Origin: Paraburkholderia xenovorans LB400
GTDB lineage: Bacteria; Pseudomonadota; Gammaproteobacteria; Burkholderiales; Burkholderiaceae
Direction of reading: 5' to 3'
NCBI RefSeq assembly: GCF_000013645.1
Contig: NC_007953.1
Span: 1,364,001-1,428,000 of the forward strand
Length of the DNA stretch: 64,000 nt
A program made the position numbers and the translations under genes. This document shows, piece after piece, positions 27,227 through 35,692 of the stretch. Under the pieces are notes generated by a model, which saw only the letters and a program-made list of their open reading frames with translations, was not told where the DNA came from and searched no databases. Each line of letters opens with the position of its first letter. Within the stretch, counting starts at the first letter, position 1.

Positions 27227-27697
27227 TTACTCGAATGCGAGGCTAGAGAAACGTTGATAGAACTGCGGCAGATCTTCAGCGCTTCCCGCTGCAACGACTT
27301 TGCCGCCGGCAAGCACGCGCACACCGCTTTCCGGCCCACCCGACGACGCGATGTCGACTGCTTCCAGAATCCAGCTCGCCCCCGAGGTGATGCCGATCGT
27401 CTTGCCGGCACCCATAGCTGCCTTGACCCACGCCAGAACCGGCCCATGGTTGTGCGCCGCCAACTTGCCACCGGTGAGGAGGATGGCTGAACAACCGTCA
27501 ACCGCCGCATCCGACAACGCACGCTCGGGAAGGACCGGATAGCGCAAACGGCTGTGGTAAGTGCGATCCACGTCCTCCCCCACAACTTCGACCGGAACGT
27601 CGTCCTCTCGTAGGCGCAGCAATGGGTACCAGAACTCCATTTCCTGATAGCCATCGCTGACGAAAACGTAAACGGGGCTGCGTGCTTGCGTACTCAT
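27227..27697 (-). CDS. DJ-1/PfpI-like protein lacking the catalytic Cys-His
   Basis: 156 residues, clearly related to the neighbour at 25456-26145 (shared xYQEMEFWYPLLRLRED versus LYQELELWHPVLRLREA). At the elbow the usual I-C-H is replaced by I-T-S (ITSGASW, residues 103-109), so it cannot act through a Cys nucleophile. It may be a structural partner of the longer DJ-1 protein or a binding protein. First gene of the minus-strand cluster, divergent from the LysR gene. Confidence 0.75.
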   Translation of the reverse strand: MSTQARSPVYVFVSDGYQEMEFWYPLLRLREDDVPVEVVGEDVDRTYHSRLRYPVLPERALSDAAVDGCSAILLTGGKLAAHNHGPVLAWVKAAMGAGKTIGITSGASWILEAVDIASSGGPESGVRVLAGGKVVAAGSAEDLPQFYQRFSSLAFE

Positions 27698-27795
27698 TTG
27701 ATTTCATCCGTGTAGTTGCATAGATCCGTCGGGACGACCACTTGCGGCCCGACTTTTGAAAATGGGGATGCCAGGACCAAGCGAATGCTATAAGC

Positions 27796-27805
27796 TTGAC
27801 GTCAA
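27796..27805. promoter_or_regulatory. palindrome in the LysR-cluster divergent region
   Basis: TTGACGTCAA, a perfect 10-base palindrome, lies in the 150-base gap between the divergent DJ-1-led cluster and its LysR gene. It is a candidate regulator site but does not show the classical T-N11-A spacing by itself. Confidence 0.35.
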
Positions 27806-27847
27806 TCAAAAAAACGAAATTTTTGAATCGATCAATCGGAAAGCCCA

Positions 27848-28789
27848 ATGAGTACGGTTGTATCCCTCAAGCACATGAGAGCGTTCCTCGCGGTGGCCCA
27901 GATGGGCAGCTTCACCCGGGCGGCCGACATCCTCCACTTGACGCAGTCATCGGTCACGGCGCTGATAGCGCAACTGGAGAATTCCCTGGGGGTGAGGTTA
28001 TTCAGCAGGAATAGCAGGCACGTCGAACTGACTGCCGCAGGTACAGATCTGTTGCCGAGGGCGCGGCGACTGGTCGGAGACTTCGATGGTCTCGTCGACG
28101 ATATGCGCCGCTATGGAACTCTGGAAAAGGGAGTGGTGCGCGTCTATTCGGCCTTATCCGCTATGGAGTATCTGGCCGCCCCTGCCGTTGCGGCATTTGC
28201 GAAGCTCTATCCATCGATTCGCGTGCAGTTGCAGGATGGCTGGTATCGCCAGATTATCGACGCAGTGTCATCGGGGACCGTGGACTTTGGCATCACGTCG
28301 CACTGGTCCGACACGCCGGGCCTGACGTTCACTCCACTCGTGAGGGATGCCTACGGAATGTTTCTGCACGCGCAAGACAAGTTGGCGGGCAAGGGGGAGC
28401 AGGCCCGCTGGCGTGACGTGGCCGACCGGAACATAGTCGACTACAACAGTCTTAGCGGCAACACGACCTTTCTCCGTTGGCACAATGAGATGCCCGCCAG
28501 CGTACTTTCGCCGTTCTATGAAGTCTCAAGCATGGGCACGCAGGAAGCCTTGGTGAAACAGGGCGTGGGTGTCGCCATTCTGCCCGCCTTGGCGGCACAC
28601 TGCCTGCTCTCTTCCATGACACGTTTTGTGGTATTGCAGGACCCGCTCATCGAGCGGGACCTGTGCCTCGTGACTCGCAGCGACGATAATCTTTCCAGCG
28701 CCGCCATGGCGTTGTCGTCTCTCGTTCAGGAACGCTCGAGGCACATGGCTAATTTATACGGCGTCAGGCGATCAGTCCCGGCCGTATAA
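27848..28789 (+). CDS. LysR-family transcriptional regulator
   Basis: 313 residues. Winged-HTH at the N-terminus (MRAFLAVAQMGSFTRAADILHLTQSSVTALIAQLE, about residues 10-45) and an effector domain from about 95. Divergent from the nine-gene cluster that begins at 27697, so it most likely controls that cluster in response to its substrate. ATG 27848 gives the standard LysR length. Confidence 0.92.
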   Translation: MSTVVSLKHMRAFLAVAQMGSFTRAADILHLTQSSVTALIAQLENSLGVRLFSRNSRHVELTAAGTDLLPRARRLVGDFDGLVDDMRRYGTLEKGVVRVYSALSAMEYLAAPAVAAFAKLYPSIRVQLQDGWYRQIIDAVSSGTVDFGITSHWSDTPGLTFTPLVRDAYGMFLHAQDKLAGKGEQARWRDVADRNIVDYNSLSGNTTFLRWHNEMPASVLSPFYEVSSMGTQEALVKQGVGVAILPALAAHCLLSSMTRFVVLQDPLIERDLCLVTRSDDNLSSAAMALSSLVQERSRHMANLYGVRRSVPAV

Positions 28790-29359
28790 CTTTTCCGGGC
28801 CGCACTGACGGTGTCCAGCGGAAGCAATAACTCCCGCAACCGCGCTACTCACACGACACGTGCGCCTGCGCGGGCACCAATACCCAGCGAAACTATCGTG
28901 CTGCGTGGGCGCGTGACGCGTGATGCGTGGGGCTATCGCTCGCCTTCAGGAATTCGCCGCACGCACGGCGTCATACGTAGCAGGGTCGAACGATCAACAT
29001 ATGTCGCCTGGAATTGCTTCGTCTATTGCAAGTCGGTGCAAACGGCGTCAAGCGTGGACACGAAGCCGTTGCCGATTTCTCGATTCCCGGTCCCAGTCAC
29101 CGGTCGTCACCAGCGGCCAATATCAAAGCAAAGCGGCCGTCTGAATGGCATCTTCATCTCGACAGCGAGCGGCAGTTGTTGGCCGACTCCGAAAGTACAA
29201 GGTCAGCGGTGCCAGCCGCGGCAGACGGCTAGCCCGAACCTCTATAGTCGACCCACAACGGTCGATCGTCAACGACCGCAAGCCGTGTCCGCTCAAAAAG
29301 GTAAAGCGGCCACTTGATCGCAAAGCATGAGTCGTGAGTTGTCTCGAGTCGACTATGGA
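28790..29359. other. intergenic stretch with a dispersed repeat
   Basis: 570 bases between the LysR stop and the allantoicase stop (convergent). Apart from the repeat at 29178-29278 nothing recognisable is present; long open frames here have no protein-like composition. Confidence 0.5.
29178..29278. repeat. dispersed intergenic repeat, copy A
   Basis: About 100 bases beginning GTTGGCCGACTCCGAAAG that align over their whole length, with roughly four-fifths identity, to 40829-40925. Both copies lie after the 3' ends of genes. No coding capacity is evident. Confidence 0.6.
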
Positions 29360-30391
29360 TTAATCGGGTTGAAGGCTTGCTTTGGAACAAGTCGAGGTCC
29401 GGCCGATTAGTCTCAGCCGCGAGACGCCACCATCCGGCAATATATTGAAGCGCACATGTGTAACAGGCATGCTCTGGGTCGGCACAAAGGTATGAACTCT
29501 GCCCATCTCCAGCTTTTGCTCGTCAAGCAACACCGGCCAGAAAATCGATTGCGTGATCAGGGACTCGTCCGTTCCGGCCCTGACCCACGCGCCTTGTAGC
29601 GAGCAGCGGTCTGCAAAATTCCCCTTGAAATGCGCGGTGTCGACGCTGATCTGACTTATTTCGCCGGGCGTCGCCAACTCGATGATGCACCAGTCGCAGC
29701 CTGGTTCGCGGCGCCGGCGGGTCTCCCAGCCTTCGCCCATGTTGGCGGCACGCGTTGGCAACAGCAGGTTCGAAGCAGCCCCGTAATGCTCATTGTTCGC
29801 GGCGACGATTCGCGCACCGTTCGTAGCGGACGCGAGATCGAGTTCGACGCCTGGCGACAAGTCCCGGCGAGGACGGCCGTACACGCGCAAGCGGGCGACA
29901 CCGCCATCTGGATAGATGTTCAGGCGCACGTGCGTATAGATGTCGCGGGTGGCTGCGTCGATTGCGCGATAGTGATGCGCATTGCCGTTTAGTGCGGTCG
30001 CCGGCAGCACTTCAGTCCATGGCGAATGGGCGCCCGGAATATCGTCGTCGCAACGGCAAGCGTCGATCGACGCGGCCGGCGGAAAGTTGCCGGTGAAATA
30101 ACTGGTGTCGATATCGACGCCCATCAGTTCGCCTGCCACGCCCAACTTAACGATACAGAAATCGTGGCCCGCCACGCGCTTGCGGCGCGATTCCCAACCG
30201 TCCATCCATTTACCGTTGTCGTCGTATTTGCCAGCGATGAAAACGGCCGGATTGGGATCGAGCATGCGCGCCATCGGCGCAAAGAAGTCGTCGCTGGTGA
30301 GCACGGCCTCGGCACCGAGGCGCGGGTCCGCGAGGTTGATGCCGGTGCGCGTAAAGGCAGGAGCGCCGGGATCGGGACTGGGTAGAGCCAT
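29360..30391 (-). CDS. alc: allantoicase
   Basis: About 343 residues forming two homologous halves, as in allantoicase. Each half contains a GWESRRKR/GWETRRRR element, a VDIDTSYFTGNF/VDTAHFKGNF element and a HVRLNIYPDGGVARLRVYG/HVRFNILPDGGVSRLRLIG element. The enzyme splits allantoate into ureidoglycolate and urea in purine degradation. ATG 30391 is chosen; the open frame extends antisense-like upstream without homology. It is the last gene of an ABC/DUF1989 operon, 40 bases after a DUF1989 gene. Confidence 0.92.
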   Translation of the reverse strand: MALPSPDPGAPAFTRTGINLADPRLGAEAVLTSDDFFAPMARMLDPNPAVFIAGKYDDNGKWMDGWESRRKRVAGHDFCIVKLGVAGELMGVDIDTSYFTGNFPPAASIDACRCDDDIPGAHSPWTEVLPATALNGNAHHYRAIDAATRDIYTHVRLNIYPDGGVARLRVYGRPRRDLSPGVELDLASATNGARIVAANNEHYGAASNLLLPTRAANMGEGWETRRRREPGCDWCIIELATPGEISQISVDTAHFKGNFADRCSLQGAWVRAGTDESLITQSIFWPVLLDEQKLEMGRVHTFVPTQSMPVTHVRFNILPDGGVSRLRLIGRTSTCSKASLQPD

Positions 30392-30431
30392 GTATCGTTG
30401 AGCCAGATGATCGGTTGATGAACGGGGACGC

Positions 30432-31106
30432 TCAGGCGAGCGGAACCCACGAGTGCGTGCCCTGCAGATCCGACTCGAAATCGTCGAGCACGACAATGTC
30501 CACGGGCTTCGGCGTGTTGTCGCCCTGCCCCTGGATCTTGACAATGTCCTGCGGGCAGGCTGAGAACGCGACGAAACAATCCATTTCCGCACGCAATGTG
30601 ATGAACTCGCCGGGCTTCGTCACCGTGGGTAACGTATGCAGTGTGATGCCGTCGGGCTGCACGCGGATGTTCATGAAGATGTTGAACGACGCAAGATTTT
30701 GGCGAGGCGGTGTGACGCCGAGTTCGAACATGCCTTCGAACATGTTGTCGCAACAGTTGCGATGATAGCCACGCACGCCCAGGAGTTCGTAGCGCTTGCG
30801 ATCGCAGGCCGCCATAAAAGTGTCGTGGACACCCGGCGTTGTATCCTCGACGACGGTCAGCACCGGATGACGCTGATTGGTCACGAAGCTGTCGCCGACC
30901 ACCGGGTTGAGCCGCTGGTTCCACACTCGCGTGGTTTCCATGCACATGTATTCGTTCAGGTCGTACGCATTCCAGGCCCAGCAATCCACCACCTGGGTGC
31001 CATGTGTATTGATGACGCGTACGGCCTCACCTGCTTTCAGCCGGACGGCTTTGCCGTGGCCGGCGGGAACAGTCGACGTGGGTTGATTCGTGTAGCTCAT
31101 GATCAT
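30432..31106 (-). CDS. DUF1989 / urea carboxylase-associated family protein (third paralogue)
   Basis: 224 residues. Family features: GTQVVDCWAWNAYD, RNCCDNMFEG, a NxFMNIRVQPDG segment and FSACPQDIV. Proteins of this family sit beside urea/guanidine carboxylases, and two-subunit forms are known as carboxyguanidine deiminase (CgdA/CgdB). ATG 31106 overlaps the upstream ATPase stop as ATGA. No urea carboxylase gene is nearby, so the substrate may differ; context suggests a ureido or guanidino compound. Confidence 0.85.
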   Translation of the reverse strand: MIMSYTNQPTSTVPAGHGKAVRLKAGEAVRVINTHGTQVVDCWAWNAYDLNEYMCMETTRVWNQRLNPVVGDSFVTNQRHPVLTVVEDTTPGVHDTFMAACDRKRYELLGVRGYHRNCCDNMFEGMFELGVTPPRQNLASFNIFMNIRVQPDGITLHTLPTVTKPGEFITLRAEMDCFVAFSACPQDIVKIQGQGDNTPKPVDIVVLDDFESDLQGTHSWVPLA

Positions 31107-31900
31107 TTGGTTTCCGGGTTGAAGCGGTAAAGGAATTGCTGGAGACGGGGCGACGATGGCGTATCCAGCACCGTTTTGGACGGCCCCTGTTCGACGATGC
31201 GTCCGCCGTCCATGAAGATCACGTGGTCGGCAACATCGCGGGCGAAGCCGATCTCGTGCGTGACGACGATCATCGTCGTGTCCTTTGCGGCGAGACCGCG
31301 CATCACGCCGAGCACTTCCCCGACCAGTTCCGGATCGAGCGCGCTGGTCGGCTCGTCGAAGAGGATCACTTCCGGCGTCATCGCCAGCGTGCGTGCGATG
31401 CCCACGCGTTGCTGCTGTCCGCCCGACAGGTTCGCCGGCATCGCCGTGTGCTTGCCGCTCAAACCAACCTGGCGCAGCGCCTCTACCGCAAGATCGCTCG
31501 CGGCAAGGCGGCTCATCCGCTTGACCGACAAAAGGCCCTCCATCACGTTTTCGAGCACTGTCATGTGCGGCCACAAGTTGAAGCTCTGAAACACCATTCC
31601 TATCCGGCTGCGCTGCGTGCGTATTTCGCGGTCGGGACGCGGGCTGATCGAGCCGTTCGCGTTTTCGCGCATGCCAATACGCTCGTCGCCGATCCAGATC
31701 GCCCCATCATCGGGCGGAGAAAGCCAGTTGAGGCAGCGCAACAGAGTCGATTTGCCGGACCCGGAAGGGCCGAGTACGCAGACCGTTTCGCCGCGCGCGA
31801 CGCTCAGGTCGACGCCGTCGAGAATGCGATTCTGACCAAACGACTTGATGATGGCGCTGGCCTTCAGTGCAATGGGCGTCGTGTTGCCGGACGGGTTCAT
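31103..31900 (-). CDS. amino-acid-type ABC transporter ATP-binding protein
   Basis: 265 residues. Walker A GPSGSGKST, Q-loop IGMVFQSFNLW, signature LSGGQQQRV, Walker B VILFDEPTSALD and switch VVTHEI are intact. Start at ATG 31900, five bases from the end of the preceding permease gene; longer in-frame sequence upstream is antisense-free but overlaps the permease gene and is not coding in this frame. Motor of the operon's importer. Confidence 0.92.
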   Translation of the reverse strand: MNPSGNTTPIALKASAIIKSFGQNRILDGVDLSVARGETVCVLGPSGSGKSTLLRCLNWLSPPDDGAIWIGDERIGMRENANGSISPRPDREIRTQRSRIGMVFQSFNLWPHMTVLENVMEGLLSVKRMSRLAASDLAVEALRQVGLSGKHTAMPANLSGGQQQRVGIARTLAMTPEVILFDEPTSALDPELVGEVLGVMRGLAAKDTTMIVVTHEIGFARDVADHVIFMDGGRIVEQGPSKTVLDTPSSPRLQQFLYRFNPETK

Positions 31901-31905
31901 GTAAT

Positions 31906-32580
31906 TCACCGGGGCAAGGCGACCCGTTGGGCACGGCCAAGACGGCGCTCCCAATGACGGGTCGACAGATGGATGACAGACGTCGCAGCCCAGTAAACCA
32001 GCGCGACGACGAAATAGACTTCCAGTGGCGCGTAAGTCTCGGACACGACGGCCTTCGCGGCAAACATGAACTCGTGCACCGAGATCATGGAGAGCAGCGC
32101 TGAATCCTTGACCAGACCGATCGACAGGCCGGTCAGCGTGGGTAGCAACAGAGGCATCGCCTGTGGGGCGATGATGCGTCGCGCGATTCGCGCCGGCGAC
32201 ATGCCTATGGCCACACCCGCTTCGATCGTGCCGGCAGGCACGGCAGCGATGGCGGCCTGAATTACCTCGGCGACGTATGGACCGTAGTAGAACGCGAGCG
32301 TCACGGTGCCGATCAGCGGAGCCGGCAGCAGCACGCCGAACTCCGGCAGCACGAAGAACGTCACATATAGCAATACGAGTAAAGGCAAACCGAGCGTCAA
32401 GGCGGTGTAGCCGCGAATCATTGCGACCAGCCACACTGCGCCACGACGTTGACCGATCGTCAACAACACGCCGAGTACGCCCGACATGACCGCGCCAGCC
32501 GCACAGAGCCAGATCGTGCCCCCCAGCCCCTGGACGAGTTCGGGCCAGTAGCCCGACAGAACCCCGAGGTCGAACGTCAT
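31906..32580 (-). CDS. amino-acid-type ABC transporter permease, subunit 2
   Basis: 224 residues, about five helices, with the EAA-loop segment AAVPAGTIEAGVAIGMSPARI. Overlaps the upstream permease gene by 4 bases. With 32577-33260 it forms a heterodimeric channel of the HisM/HisQ type. Confidence 0.9.
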   Translation of the reverse strand: MTFDLGVLSGYWPELVQGLGGTIWLCAAGAVMSGVLGVLLTIGQRRGAVWLVAMIRGYTALTLGLPLLVLLYVTFFVLPEFGVLLPAPLIGTVTLAFYYGPYVAEVIQAAIAAVPAGTIEAGVAIGMSPARIARRIIAPQAMPLLLPTLTGLSIGLVKDSALLSMISVHEFMFAAKAVVSETYAPLEVYFVVALVYWAATSVIHLSTRHWERRLGRAQRVALPR

Positions 32581-33260
32581 CGATTGCCTCCGGTTGCGAT
32601 GCGTGGAGCATGCGCTTCGCGCGGCTTGCGCTGCATACGTCGTGCGGCGTAGATGACCGGCAGCGCGACTGCCAGGTAGCCGACGCTGACCAACAGCATC
32701 ACTTGCGTCGATGTATAGGTGCGAGCGATCACGATCTGCCCCGCATACGTCAGTTCGGTGACGGCAACGACCGACGCGAGCGGCGTGGTCTTCAGCAGAA
32801 TCGTGAATTCGTTGATGAGTGCGGGCAGGCTCGCTTTGAGCATCTGCGGCAACGCAATGCGTAGCGCAATACGGCTTGGCGACATGCCGAGCGCGATCGC
32901 GGCGTCATACTGACCGGTCGTCACGACCCGCAAGTTGCCGCGCAGGATTTCCGCCGTGTAGGCGCCGCTGTTCAGGCCCAGAGTCAGCGCTGCCGCCAGC
33001 ATCGGCCGACCGCCCAGCCCAATCAACGGTAGTGTGAAGAACAGCATGAACAGTTGCACGAGCGCCGGCGTGCCTCGCATGAAACTGATGTAGAGCCGCG
33101 CAAACCAGCGCAACGGCGCACAACGCGTCAGTTGCAGCGCCAATGCGAGATGGCCGGACACGACGCTGCCGATCGCGCCGAGCAGCGTCAGTTCCACGGT
33201 CAGCAACCAGCCGTCGATTAAGGTCGACAGGCTGTGGATCACTTGTGGGTCGAAGCCCAT
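32577..33260 (-). CDS. amino-acid-type ABC transporter permease, subunit 1
   Basis: 227 residues with the family features RLYISFMRGTPALVQLFML and AEILRGNLRVVTTGQYDAAIALGMS (EAA loop). Start ATG 33260, 18 bases after a DUF1989 gene. Partner of the permease at 31906-32580. Confidence 0.9.
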   Translation of the reverse strand: MGFDPQVIHSLSTLIDGWLLTVELTLLGAIGSVVSGHLALALQLTRCAPLRWFARLYISFMRGTPALVQLFMLFFTLPLIGLGGRPMLAAALTLGLNSGAYTAEILRGNLRVVTTGQYDAAIALGMSPSRIALRIALPQMLKASLPALINEFTILLKTTPLASVVAVTELTYAGQIVIARTYTSTQVMLLVSVGYLAVALPVIYAARRMQRKPREAHAPRIATGGNR

Positions 33261-33278
33261 TGCGGCATTTCCCCGGAA

Positions 33279-33914
33279 TCAGAGTTCGTCGAGTTCTTCT
33301 GCGGTCGACAGTTCGAGCGCACCGGGAGTATCGTTTCCCGCAATGCCTGTGCAACACGCCGACACGATGAATACCATGTCCGTGACGACGCGGCAGGCGA
33401 TGAAATCGCCAGCCCGTGTGGTGTTCGGCAGCGGTTCGATACAGCCATCGCGATGCAGTGCGACGTGCATGAACAGGTTGATCGGATCGGGGACTTTCGG
33501 CGGCTTGAGGCCGAGCGTGGCAATCACCGCGCCAACCGATTCGACGCAACCGGTTTGGCCGGCGTAACCGTGTTCGGCAAGATAGGGGGTCGTGGAGGCA
33601 GGCAGCAACAAGTCGTGCTTGCCGCTCGTGTCCTTGCCGAGGACCATCAGCGCGCGGCGACGGTTGCTGACAATTCGCATGCCTGCCTGCAACACATAGG
33701 AATTGCTGAAAACGCGTGTGTGATGAACCGACATATAGACGTCGTCGTTAATCCGGCTGAAGGCGAACATCGAGGCAACGGCACCGGGTTGCCTGGCCTC
33801 GATGCGAAGAATCTGGCCTGCTTTAACTTCGATGGCGCGGCTTTCGCCGGCTGGCACGGCGATGATTTGCGGCGGCAGCGCGGCGCGCGCGGGCGGTTCT
33901 TTGAGAAGCAGCAT
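33279..33914 (-). CDS. divergent DUF1989 protein (second paralogue)
   Basis: 211 residues, recognisably DUF1989 by overall layout (VPAGESRAIEVKAGQILRIE, INLFMHVALHRDG, AGDFIACRVVTDMVFIVSAC). It lacks the HRNCxDNM and CPQD motifs of its two paralogues, having GCVESVG and SACCTGIAGN instead. In two-subunit DUF1989 enzymes one partner is usually divergent, so this may be the non-catalytic or ligand-specific subunit paired with 33927-34544. 12 bases separate the two genes. Confidence 0.78.
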   Translation of the reverse strand: MLLLKEPPARAALPPQIIAVPAGESRAIEVKAGQILRIEARQPGAVASMFAFSRINDDVYMSVHHTRVFSNSYVLQAGMRIVSNRRRALMVLGKDTSGKHDLLLPASTTPYLAEHGYAGQTGCVESVGAVIATLGLKPPKVPDPINLFMHVALHRDGCIEPLPNTTRAGDFIACRVVTDMVFIVSACCTGIAGNDTPGALELSTAEELDEL

Positions 33915-33926
33915 GATTGAGTCCGT

Positions 33927-34544
33927 TCAGGCGGCGACGAATGTCGCGGGCAGGATGGAAATGGCGATGTCGGTGACCTTCAGGCCATTGCCGGGAATGA
34001 TGTCCTGCGGACACGATGACACTGCGCACACCAGGTCTTCGAGCACATCAAAGGTGATGTAGTCGCCCGCCTTGCTGGTGGGGTCGGTGACCTGCATCCG
34101 GCAGTCGGCGGTGACCGGACCGTTCTGGAACAGATTGAACGGCTCGGGCACATCGAACGACGACAGTCCGTACAGCGCGAGACCCGCGTGCATGTTGTCG
34201 AGGCAGTTGCGATGCCCGGTCACGTTGAAGTCGACCGTAAAGCGCGTGTCGTCGCACGCGGGCACATTGGCGTCGTGAACGCCGACGGTGTCCTCGACGA
34301 CCCGCAACAACGGCCGTCCCAACGACGAATACAGCGCGTCGCCGACATTGAAAAACAACGTGCGAAGCTGTCGGCGCGTATGTGTCGGCGACAGCTTCTC
34401 CGTATGGTTCGAGGCGACGATTGCCACGAAGTCGGCGGCTTGCTGCCCTGCCACATCGATGATCGTCAATCGTTGACCGGCCTTCACTTCGAAAGTGCGG
34501 CCGTGCCCTGCCTTGACGGTGAGAGTCTGAACTGGATCTGTCAT
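33927..34544 (-). CDS. DUF1989 / urea carboxylase-associated family protein (first paralogue)
   Basis: 205 residues with the canonical motifs VAGQQAADFVAI, SPTHTRRQLRTLFF, GHRNCLDNMHAG, FNLFQNGPV and SSCPQDI. Probably a metal-dependent hydrolase or deiminase subunit of the carboxyguanidine-deiminase-like family. It follows the binding-protein gene by 19 bases and precedes the divergent paralogue, so a heteromeric enzyme is likely. Confidence 0.85.
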   Translation of the reverse strand: MTDPVQTLTVKAGHGRTFEVKAGQRLTIIDVAGQQAADFVAIVASNHTEKLSPTHTRRQLRTLFFNVGDALYSSLGRPLLRVVEDTVGVHDANVPACDDTRFTVDFNVTGHRNCLDNMHAGLALYGLSSFDVPEPFNLFQNGPVTADCRMQVTDPTSKAGDYITFDVLEDLVCAVSSCPQDIIPGNGLKVTDIAISILPATFVAA

Positions 34545-34563
34545 TTGATTCGGCCTGCTGGCG

Positions 34564-35412
34564 TTACTGCTGGGGAATGAAGTCGGACGTCGGCGTATCG
34601 AAGCTCACGCCGAGGCTGGCTTTTTGCAGGCGGGCGAGTTCGCCGGATTTCTTCATCGCGATGATCTCGTCGCTGATCGCCTTGTTCAGACGCGTGTCGT
34701 CCGGCCGAGTCGCCAGCGCGATCCATTGCGACGGGCCGAGTTCACCGGTCGACTTGAGTTTGCTCGGGTTCTGCTTGATCACGCCGGCCAGCACCGTGAT
34801 ATCGTCAAACACGAAATCGGCGCGGCGCGTCAGCAAGGCGGCGACCGTCTGGTCCACGCTATCCACGCTGATCAGCGTGATCGGCGCGAGGCCCTTGGCC
34901 TTCAGCGTTTCGTTGAACTGTTTGAGAATCTGCTCGGGCGCGCTGGCGCTCTTGACCGCCGCGGTCAGGCCGGCCAGCGATTCGATCGTGGCCTTCGCCG
35001 GAATCTTTTTGAAATCGGCGCGGACGAGTGCGCCGTTGACGGTCTTGCTGGTCGGGACCACGTAGGCGAGACGCTTCGCACGTTCAGCAGTCACGTTCAA
35101 CGCGGAACCTTCGATATCGAACGAATGCGCGAGCAGGCCGGGGATGATGCCGCTGAACGCGAGACGCTGATATTCGATCTTCACGCCCAGGTGCTTCGCA
35201 ACAGCCGCGAGAATCGCGGGATCGAAGCCGACAATGTTGTTGTTTGCATCGGTGTACTCGTATGGCGCGAATGTTGGATCGATGCCGACTGTCATCGTGC
35301 CGCGGCTCTTGATGTCGTCGAGCGTATCGGCGCTGGCGGCGACGGTGTTGATCAACGCGGCGAACGGCAACAACGCGGCAAGGGCAAGGCTGGAGAAGCG
35401 GCGCTTCGACAT
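34564..35412 (-). CDS. amino-acid-type ABC transporter periplasmic binding protein
   Basis: 282 residues. Signal peptide to about residue 28 (TVAASADT), then TMTVGIDPTFAPYEYTDANNN and GFDPAILAAVAKHLGV, typical of family-3 binding proteins. GGGAG lies about 11 bases before ATG 35412. First gene of the DUF1989/allantoicase operon; its promoter region contains the paired operators at 35482-35524. Ligand probably a ureido or guanidino acid such as allantoate; this is inference. Confidence 0.88.
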   Translation of the reverse strand: MSKRRFSSLALAALLPFAALINTVAASADTLDDIKSRGTMTVGIDPTFAPYEYTDANNNIVGFDPAILAAVAKHLGVKIEYQRLAFSGIIPGLLAHSFDIEGSALNVTAERAKRLAYVVPTSKTVNGALVRADFKKIPAKATIESLAGLTAAVKSASAPEQILKQFNETLKAKGLAPITLISVDSVDQTVAALLTRRADFVFDDITVLAGVIKQNPSKLKSTGELGPSQWIALATRPDDTRLNKAISDEIIAMKKSGELARLQKASLGVSFDTPTSDFIPQQ

Positions 35413-35481
35413 CTTTGAAAACTCCCGTAGGCAGGTGGACGATGCAGGATGTAATGCATGATCCGTACCAGTGAAGACGGT

Positions 35482-35524
35482 GAAACACGTGTTTCAGGAA
35501 TTTAAATCAGAAAACACATGTTTC
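35482..35524. promoter_or_regulatory. paired palindromic operators, probable RpiR binding sites
   Basis: GAAACACGTGTTTC (35482-35495) is a perfect 14-base palindrome. AAAACACATGTTTC (35511-35524) differs from it at two positions. Centres are 29 bases apart, close to three helical turns, in the divergent region between the operon and the RpiR gene, where autoregulation and operon control would be expected. Confidence 0.68.
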
Positions 35525-35692
35525 TAAATGGCCTTGAGAGAAACAATCATTTCACGTTCGTGCGCGCAGACCTATAATGAAGCCCATACCACACGGCACC
35601 GCCATGCACTCGTGCCGTGCAGGCAGGTCTTCGTGCACGCTTGCGGTGCCGAAACCGCACCACGATGTGTAACATCCTATCCATTCGCCCAA

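Noticed and set aside
28811..29317. 168-codon plus-strand frame after the LysR gene
   Set aside because: Low-complexity Arg/Thr/Ser-rich translation, no ribosome site, and it overlaps the dispersed repeat.
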